The notes under the pieces are model-generated. The model was not told where the DNA came from. It saw only the letters and a list, made by a program, of their open reading frames with translations, and made no database searches. A DNA stretch of 64,000 bases from Congeria kusceri (taxonomy: Eukaryota; Mollusca; Bivalvia; Myida; Dreissenidae). The stretch spans positions 83,302,704 to 83,366,703 of the forward strand of contig CM051024.1 of the NCBI GenBank assembly GCA_027627225.1, written 5' to 3'. Of this stretch, positions 56,636 to 64,000 are shown piece by piece. Position 1 is the stretch's first letter, and every line of letters begins with the position of its first letter. The position numbers were made by a program, and so were the translations under genes.

Positions 56636-56722
56636 TATGTGGTTCGAACCCGGACCACTCGATTACCAGCCAATGCAATACTCGTGTTTGAACCGCTCGG
56701 CCAGTCAGACAGACATTCAGAG
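56636..56722 (-). repeat. Ser/Leu-type tRNA-like sequence
   Basis: On the minus strand TGGCCGAGCGG (A box) and GGTTCGAACC (B box, 56641-56650) are canonical, with a longer distance between them as in class II tRNAs. The acceptor stem is not convincing. It faces the fragment at 56285 in opposite direction, and a palindromic B box makes strand choice depend on the A box. Confidence 0.45.
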
Positions 56723-56759
56723 CAGAAACGCTCTTGTAATTTTTCATGTAGTTTAAATA

Positions 56760-58280
56760 TCATAAAAGGCTAATCGATACCTGAAAAAAGGCGGAAAACT
56801 ACGATGAGTGTACAAGTCTAAAAATAACGCAGTTAGCCACAGTGAAATTATTTAAGGTTTGACAGCTGAGAAAAAAACGGACAATACTTGACTGGAATAT
56901 TCTATTTTACGTAAAACTACTTTATACAGTAAATTAAATTTCAAAAAGATATAGCTTGCAAACTTTAACCTGACACTGACTTTTTATGCGTGAATTTAAA
57001 ATTATTAAAATACCATTATGATGAATATAATAGTTTCCGGTACTGGAATCAGTTAAATCGATAAAAGTATCCCACTACAAATACTGTTATGGAATCATTA
57101 AACTCGTGAAACACGTGCAATAACAAAACCGAGTATAAATATAGGTAACAATTTAAGCGCGTAATTTATGCTTTAATGCTAATAGAGTTCACGAGTGCCA
57201 GGTTGTTGTTTGCGAGCTATAACATTGTCACACCGTAGTATCGGCTTATGATGAGCGAATGTGTAAATGAGCGACAATATTATGACAGTGGGTATGTTAA
57301 TTATAATATAACTGGTTTGATTTTGTTATATACATTTAATATAACAGAAGGATTTCAGAGACAATAAAGATGCGGCATATCCTGGTAAAAAATGTTACTT
57401 TTCGAGCAAATGCGCGATTAAGTTGACAATCTTGTTCAATCAATGACTGGTTATGAGTTTTTCTCAATAAATAGCTTAGTTTCTTAAAATCTAAATCGAC
57501 AGACTTTTTGTTTCATCAGCATTTACACTCAATTGAAGATTTGGGGTAGTTTTATGTGAAAGGTATACCGTATTAAAGGCAGGTGTGAACACAAATTTGG
57601 CACCACTTCCGCTGATAATCTTCAAGCCAATAAGGACACACACAGTGACTTAAATCGGACTGAACATTTGTCTAATCCTACTGTCGAGAACAAATCAAAT
57701 ACGATTAAAAAGATTTATATTAAACTTATCGAAAATCTTTACTTATGGCGTATGGCGGAATCGTGTTGACATAAGATATTGTACGATTGTCTTTTATCGT
57801 TACATTAATGTTATTATTACAAGACTGAAATACACAATGTACACTGTTCATAGATTTCAATGCTACTGACGAGCGGGAAATTATTAACGCAAACTTTTTT
57901 ATTAACCCTCGTGTAAATTAATGAGTCTGTAAAATAAGCTTATGTATAGTATTTGTAATGACAGTACTGATATTACAAGAACAAGGATTTTAAGTGTAAG
58001 CACAAAAGTATAATGTAAGTTTTGTGATTAAGTTAATTTATTTCGCTGTATGATACTTTTTAAATATACAAAAAGTGTTAAGAGTCTAGAAGAGGTATAA
58101 TTAAGCTTACGGTATTTAAAATAACATAAATTGATGTTGATTTATTTTGTTTAAGTTGGCATTATATTTGTGGCAAATACATTGGCAGCAAACGTGTTAA
58201 CAGTCAATTGCAAACTGAGATATTGATATCAGATTATACTATTTGTAAAAATTGAGTGATTGGTTAATTTTTATTTTATT
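56760..58280. other. no gene seen
   Basis: 1.5 kb of AT-rich sequence upstream of gene B. It may hold its promoter and a 5' untranslated exon, but none can be pointed out with confidence. Confidence 0.4.
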
Positions 58281-58282
58281 TA

Positions 58283-58445
58283 TTGATTGATTGACCGACC
58301 GACCGACCGACCGACCGACCGACCGGCCGACCGGCCGACCGACTGACTACCGGACTGATTGACTCCCGCCTGCCTGACTCACTGACAAATTGACTTCCTG
58401 GCTGACTTCCTTACCGACGGACGTACGGACGGACCGATCGACCAA
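58283..58445. repeat. CCGA / CTGA tetranucleotide repeat
   Basis: GATTGATTGACCGACCGACC and on, about 16 GACC units, then decaying into CTGACTGAC and GGACGGACG words. Lies 90-250 bases upstream of gene B. Confidence 0.9.
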
Positions 58446-58536
58446 TCGCCCGACCTGATTGGAGAAACATCTCTAAATAAACATTAATCGTGTGTATTTC
58501 AGATAAACACTATTTTATCAAGGCAACTGTGTACTA

Positions 58537-59211
58537 ATGGACGCATATACACTAAAAATTGCGGTTATTGGTGAAGCAGGAACAGGAAAATCCTCTTTCA
58601 TTAATGCCATTAGGGGGCTGAATGATGGAGATGAGAATGCTGCCAAAGTTGGGACAATCGAGACAACTACTCATATGCAAAGCTTCCCACACCCGGTGCA
58701 TAAACATCTAGAATTCTGGGACGTTCCTGGTGTTGGGACTCCGAAATGTCCGAAAGTAACTTACCTGGAGACTATAAAGATCAAACGATATGACTTCTTT
58801 ATTGTGACCTGCCGGTTGAGATTTAGGGAAAATGACGCCTGGTTGGTAAAGGAAATTATGTCTTTGAAGAAACGATTTTATTTTGTAAGGACCATGGTTG
58901 ATTCCGATATTCGCAATGATAAGAGAGAACATCCTACAACTCATTATCCTGCCACTGTGCTTCAAACCATTAGAACTGATTGCATATCACAACTGAAGAA
59001 TGCAGGGGTTTCTTATCCACAAGTTTTTCTCATCGACAGTTATAGCCCTGATGATTACGACTTTAGAAGTTTAACGCAAACACTGATACAAGATGCTCCT
59101 AAAATAAAGAAAGAAACAGTTGAACTTCTCAACTCTCAGGCAAGAAGTTTAGAAGTCAATCCACAACGCAACACGAGTTATACAGAGGACAGTTATTGCA
59201 CAATAATTTGA
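58537..59211 (+). CDS. compact IRG-like GTPase with C-terminal CaaX-like box (gene B)
   Basis: 224 codons from ATG 58537 to TGA 59211. The exon is preceded by a GTGTATTTCAG acceptor (58492-58502), and the frame upstream of the ATG meets TAA at 58504-58506, so this ATG is the likely start. P loop GEAGTGKS (12-19), IETTT, DVPG (62-65), RTMVDSD (118-124) in the G4 position. About 65-70% of residues agree with gene A over the G domain by eye. It lacks the N-terminal helix and the C-terminal helical domain of classical IRGs (about 400 aa) and ends SYCTII, a C-a-a-X pattern as in guanylate-binding proteins. Prenylation, and thus membrane attachment, is an inference. Confidence 0.85.
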   Translation: MDAYTLKIAVIGEAGTGKSSFINAIRGLNDGDENAAKVGTIETTTHMQSFPHPVHKHLEFWDVPGVGTPKCPKVTYLETIKIKRYDFFIVTCRLRFRENDAWLVKEIMSLKKRFYFVRTMVDSDIRNDKREHPTTHYPATVLQTIRTDCISQLKNAGVSYPQVFLIDSYSPDDYDFRSLTQTLIQDAPKIKKETVELLNSQARSLEVNPQRNTSYTEDSYCTII

Positions 59212-59786
59212 GGGTGGGGGTTTTTTGGGGGGAGGGAGAAGAGAAATTCGAAACAAATGACAAGAAGTTAATGTATAGAGGAGGATCACCGCCAAAATGC
59301 GAACTATATTAAGTTCAGTTCTTCGATGTTACATTGACAACTTAGACGTGCTTGTGTGCCTTTTAACAGTTAGTGTTGTGAGATGGTAAAACCCAGTCTT
59401 GTGAGTCTGTTTTCCTGTTTTCCTTTTTAAGGATTGATTAATTAGTTTAATGTTTCTTAATAGAGTTTTCGGTATTACAAGTATATTGCATATAATCAGA
59501 CATGTTTGCATATAAAAAGTGTGATTATATGTATACTTAAAACGCAATATACTGTTTAATTTATTCATAAGCCGATTTAGGCACTCTTGTAAACCCGCCC
59601 ATCTCTGAGTGCAGTCGGATTGATGGCCGCCGATTTCACCGGAAATTAAATCTGAGTTTACCGAACGTTTGGTAAAGGTTACACACCAGTAAATCACCAG
59701 CAAATCTAATATCTTTATGGTCTAATATATTATTAAATAATAAAAGCGAACGCTATTTGCAATACAGTTATCCATACTTTAGTAAT
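59212..59786. other. 3' flank of gene B, no further gene
   Basis: Begins with a G-rich stretch (GGGTGGGGG, GGGGGGAGGG at 59213-59237). The 124-codon minus frame 59329-59703 has no recognised motif. No obvious AATAAA close to the stop. Confidence 0.45.
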
Positions 59787-60256
59787 TTAAAGGGGCGTAT
59801 CGACGGCTAATACGGTACAATATTATATTTTATGAAGTATTTATTAAATGAATGCTTAACACATGGGTTGCGTTTTTATAAACAAACATTAAAATATTGT
59901 TTATAATTATAAAACAGTTGTCACCGTGACACTTTTAAAGATCGCGGAAAAATTAGTAGTAATAGTCGATATGAATGAAACGTACATGCAGTGCCGCTAT
60001 GCGCATGCGCACTACTAATAACTCTAGACTAGCATAGGACAGTTTTCATTGAAGTGCGCGATTTTGTAGGCTTGATTTCGAATCCTTATGGAATCGTGTA
60101 TCGATAAACAAATTTTGGGCAGTGTATACACTTTTTTCTTAAAGATTCCATCAATATAGTATTGCTACTCGAAAAATATATTCGTGAAAAATGGCTATAT
60201 GCTTTGTTTTAATACGTGTCTATATTTACATGAAATACCGTCGATACGCCCTTTAA
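59787..60256. mobile_element. MITE with TTAA target duplication
   Basis: TTAA at 59787-59790 and 60253-60256 flank a 462-bp element whose ends are inverted: AGGGGCGTATCGACGG (59791) against CCGTCGATACGCCCT (ends 60252), one base shorter on the right. TTAA target sites are typical of piggyBac-type elements. No coding frame inside. Confidence 0.75.
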
Positions 60257-60259
60257 GAC

Positions 60260-61715
60260 AAACCGCATCATTCCACGACACTGGATTTCATATCATTAAG
60301 TGGATGATTTTACTAGTTATTAAATGTGTTTTATGAAAGAAACAAATAATCACAACAAATAAGAAATACATCTTTATTTTGATAAGAGTATACATAAACG
60401 GGTTGAGATGGGCGTTTTAGAAAATTGTCCTACACTCTATTTTTAAAATCTCACACTTACTCAGAATAATTCAGACATACGAGAATGTTATAAATTTATC
60501 AGCTTTCATAATATGTTATTATTTAAATAAGCCTCATTCAGGTAAGAAGCTCTACGGAAGCTAATAATTATTAAATAGTCTTATGTATTTTTTTTAAAGC
60601 GTTTTAATATTTTTGAATTTTATACTTTTAAATGAAACGTTATGTAAACAAGCATCCCGCAAATTCAAATACTCCATTCGAAAAAATGGTCATAAGTAGG
60701 GGGATTTCGAGGGATTGAATCAAGTGACTTACTTTTTACTTTGTAGACTAAGAATTATTAACAATCGATAGCCACAAATTTATACGCTCCACCTGCTCGT
60801 TCATGGTAAGTCGACCGTTTCGTTTAACAGTATCAAAATATTAAAACGCTTTTAAAAAATACAGAAAATTATTGTAATATCTTATTTCATCTTATATAAT
60901 TTGACTTTATAATTAGCGTGTAACTTAAAAAAGAAGACTGGTTGATAATTGACCCATGAAAATAATTGTAACTGCAGGCAGAAAAATAATTATGCCAACA
61001 GTCAGATTGTGTTACTGTTGGTACAAAACAGTGCAAAACGTAAAATGTGTCTTTAAAACTTGGTGGTTTACACATGACATATACATTTTGTAAAACTAAT
61101 TTTTACAGTATGATTAATGTTTGTAAATTATTTTTTCATGTATGATGTATGCATGGCTCTGCAATGCGAAAACTATGTCGTAGTAACGCAAATAAACATG
61201 TAGTTATCACATATTTACATGTTAAATGCTAAATAAAAGTGTGGTCATGGAGAAAGAAACTTACCACTCTGTATATCGCAAATATACAATGTTATATTTC
61301 GATAAACATTCGTAGTAGCATTTAAAAGGTCATAAGTCCACTAAAAAGGTGAACAATGTTAAAATACGTTTTTACATTTGCCAAAATATATTTCGCAAAA
61401 TGGTTGTTTACAGCGTATATGTTTGTCATTTATCTTTTCAAGATATTCATTCACTAAAACGTAAACCTGGAATTTCTTTATTTACGAATGAAATGCACTG
61501 AACAATTTTGAATGGTTATTTTTGGAGTTGAACTGTTTTATCACGAAAAGCACAAAAAGTAATTACCATTTTTTAAACTAAATAAATACATCGGGAATAA
61601 AATCATGTAGATACACATTTAATGAAACATTTCGGTTAATTATCATGTTGGATCTATATGTGGTTAATTTCAAGAGCAGCAGTCTACGCATGTCAGAAAC
61701 CAATGACTAACAGCC
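60260..61715. other. no gene seen
   Basis: AT-rich sequence. The 62-codon minus frame 60887-61075 has no recognised motif. Confidence 0.5.
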
Positions 61716-62170
61716 TATGCGTCGAGTATATACCTTTGTTATCTGTCAGACGAGCTGTACACTCAGCTGTGTATCCAGATCTACATTAATAACTGAAGTT
61801 GGCTGTGAGACCTACATTTACATAAAGTTTTTAATTAGATTTTTGCACAGAAATTATGTCAAAAGTATGTTTTCTAACCGGACTACTAGGCCGAGTTATA
61901 CAAATAAACACAAAAAAATTGAATCCAGAAGAGCTAATTGCCCCCGTCCTCGAGATACTGGCTCATGATGGATACATCGGGATATTTTATCTTTACATAT
62001 CTTGTTATAATATACATATATAAAATATTAAAACGCCAGCCAGGATACCGTACCGTACCATGTCGTACCACGACAGGCCAAGCACGACACGCAATCATAC
62101 TATACTAAACCGTACCGTACCTCGCAGTGCCGTGTCACGCCAGACTTGACTATTATCTAGAACAGAGTCA
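61716..62170. other. no recognised gene; CGTACC-rich patch
   Basis: An 83-codon plus frame (61717-61968) has no known motif. 62040-62150 repeats CCGTACCGTACC and CGTACCACGAC words. Confidence 0.4.
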
Positions 62171-62179
62171 AATACACAG

Positions 62180-62720
62180 CCAGCTCTATTTTCGATCCAG
62201 TGTCTGCTATTTAGTTATCTCAACTGAGCACGAATGATATAGAATCTGTCTAGCATCGTCCGTCGTCCGACGTCTGTCGTCCGTATACCGTCAACAATGC
62301 GATAAAGACTTCAATTTGTGTATGACCATAAAATATCGGCTGATATCGATTATGGGCCGATTTCGGACCAGGAACCCTAGATTTATTGCCCATGTTTAGG
62401 AAAAAATGCAAACATCTCCATTTTCCAATATAGAGACTTCATTTTACATCTAATCGTGACCAAACTTCCACAGTTTGAGTGACCCATAAAATCTCAGTAG
62501 AAGCCAAAGATGCGTAAGGTTGGGCAACAAACAACGAAGTTATGGCCCCTTGTTTGCAAGAAAAATTTCCAAATTTGCCTGTTTTCTTTCATAGAGACTT
62601 CATTTTTCTTCCATCTTGACCTTACTTCTACAGTTCTTGAATGACCGTCAGGTCTCAGCAGATGTCAGCAATGGGCCTGATTGGACCACAAAACCGGAGT
62701 TATTGCACCCTTATTTGTGC
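62180..62720 (+). repeat. modular repeat (TATAGAGACTTCATTTT type), 2 modules
   Basis: Starts with CGTCCGTCGTCCGACGTCTG and has two modules with ATAGAGACTTCATTTT, CxTGACCxxACTTCxACAGT, a GAGTTATxGCxCC block (62532, 62698) and TGATTGGACCACAAAACCGG. The second module runs directly into the TAG microsatellite. Confidence 0.65.
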
Positions 62721-62721
62721 A

Positions 62722-63030
<309 letters not shown>

Positions 63031-63065
63031 AGTTTGATAAGGCTTCATGTATGTGAATTGTTTCA

Positions 63066-63272
63066 AAGGTAAGTGTCTGCTCTAATTTTGTTTGGACAAG
63101 CAGTATTATGTTCCTGTTCGACACGTTCGCCGCAGCGAGAAAAGAACTATTCTCCGCTATATTTTTCTTTACGAAATTTTCTACAGTGTTTACCTACTTT
63201 TTGTCCACATGATGAACAGAAATCGCAATATCTTCTCATTTTTCTGCAATGTCTAGACTTCAAAGAATTCAT
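63066..63272 (-). pseudogene. broken copy of the gene A zinc-ribbon exon
   Basis: From an ATG at 63272 the minus strand reads MNSLKSRHCRKM, YCDFCSSCGQKVGKHCRK, then a TAG at 63149-63147, FFSRCGERVEQEHNTACPNK. It aligns with gene A residues 1-82 (MNCFKC, YRNFCSSCG, NCRKC, FCSSCG, ESACQN). Two cysteines of the second ribbon are lost (CRKC to CRKF, FCSSC to FFSRC). The bases before the ATG are also alike (TTTAAATCAG against TTTAAAACAG). No GTPase exon follows within the window, so it is a truncated duplicate. Confidence 0.75.
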
Positions 63273-63324
63273 TTTCTGATTTAAATAGCACAAAGTATTT
63301 GGTGATTTTTGAGCGAGATCATTT

Positions 63325-63405
63325 GAACGCTCTCCAAGTAGGGATCGAACGCACGACCTCCAGATCGCAAGGCAACCATATCCATCACACCACTACTTCC
63401 ACACT
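63325..63405 (-). repeat. tRNA-like fragment next to the zinc-ribbon relic
   Basis: On the minus strand GTTCGATCC (B box) and TAGTGGTGTGATGG (A-box-like) at suitable spacing. Probable SINE head. Confidence 0.4.
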
Positions 63406-63579
63406 AACAACTTTTTACAGTTGAGGGTGCGGTGTACTCTGGCCGTGCCGTTTCAAGTCATATTAACTTGATTAATCGAAACAAATGTTCAAAGGAAGGT
63501 GGGATGTAAACATTAATACGTTCTATATATACTTTCATCAAAAGCGCATGTAACCTTTTTTGATAAATTGAGCCCCCCC

Positions 63580-64000
63580 ACCCCACCCCCCACCCCCGTG
63601 CGGCCATGTTTTTCAACGGACCGGAACAATTTTCACTCGGCCAAGATAGCATTTGAACAAATGTTCTGAGCAAGATTCATGTTGATTGGGTAAAACATGA
63701 GTCTTCCAGAGTGTTCACAACCTTTTCATATAGCCCAATTAGGAAAACTGCAACCCCCCCGCCCTCTGTCGGCCATGTTTATTGACAGAGCGGAACCATT
63801 TTGGAGTTGTATCATAAGAACAAAGGTTCTGATCAAGTTTCATGTCGATTAGGCAAAAAAGTGACGTTTAGAGTGTTCACAAGCTTTTTGTATAGCCATT
63901 TTTTTCAACGGACCGAAACCATTTTTGAACTTGGCCGAGTTATCATAAGAAAAAAGGATCTGAGCGAGTTTCATGTTGATTGGGCGAAAAAATGTGACTT
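63580..64000 (+). repeat. modular repeat running off the window end
   Basis: GGCCATGTTTxTxxACxGAxCGGAACxATTTT recurs at about 63602, 63770 and 63893, each followed by a TTCTGAxCAAGxTTCATGTxGATT block and a GAGTGTTCACAA block. It continues beyond base 64000. Confidence 0.65.

Overview
The window looks like genomic DNA of a bivalve mollusc. The evidence is an AT-rich, intron-rich layout with very low coding density, immunity-related GTPase (IRG) genes of invertebrate type, Tx1-like LINEs with short repeated tails, a tRNA-headed SINE with a central domain I associate with molluscs, and many modular repeats of the 'gttatggcccttg' / 'gaggtcaaggtca' style that I recall from bivalve genomes. The species cannot be fixed from the sequence alone. 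No rRNA genes, CRISPR arrays or prokaryotic features are present.

Layout. 0-7.4 kb: LINE tail relic, TCA microsatellite, a GC-rich diverged tandem repeat (1.8-2.5 kb), a GTGGGA/TCCCAC array, a 326-bp higher-order CATATGGGCCC repeat (4.0-5.1 kb) and modular repeats. 8.2-22.2 kb: a decayed multi-exon gene whose pieces, in order, are an integrase zinc-binding domain, a DDE integrase core, a Ulp1-like cysteine protease and a PHD finger. This fits a Ginger-type DNA transposon or a gene derived from one. Other repeats and unrelated protein fragments sit in its introns. 23.4-28.5 kb (minus): an almost complete Tx1-like LINE with ORF1 (CCHC knuckles) and ORF2 (APE-RT). 30.6-32.5 kb: a minisatellite of about 96 bp. 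33.5-34.3 kb: an element made of CACGAT-like words. 37.3-39.0 kb: a Crypton-type tyrosine recombinase relic. 39.6-45.5 kb: fold-back elements and a 5'-truncated LINE. 46.3-46.9 kb: a LINE tail and a SINE.

47.0-63.3 kb is the most interesting part: a small cluster of IRG-like GTPase sequences. Gene A (minus, 49365-47041, three coding exons with consistent splice phases, 572 aa) joins a double zinc ribbon, eight copies of an 8-residue SSNETER-type repeat and an IRG GTPase. Gene B (plus, 58537-59211, 224 aa) is almost only a G domain and ends in a CaaX-like box (CTII), recalling guanylate-binding proteins rather than classical IRGs. A broken copy of the gene A zinc-ribbon exon lies at 63272-63066 (minus), next to the same kind of TAG microsatellite that sits beside gene A. 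Between the genes are direct copies of a repeat of about 0.8 kb and a minisatellite of about 62 bp.

Functionally, only the two IRG-like genes look intact. By family knowledge they would be cytosolic GTPases of cell-autonomous immunity, one with a putative zinc-binding sensor or adaptor module and one possibly attached to membranes by prenylation. Everything else recognisable is mobile DNA or its remains.
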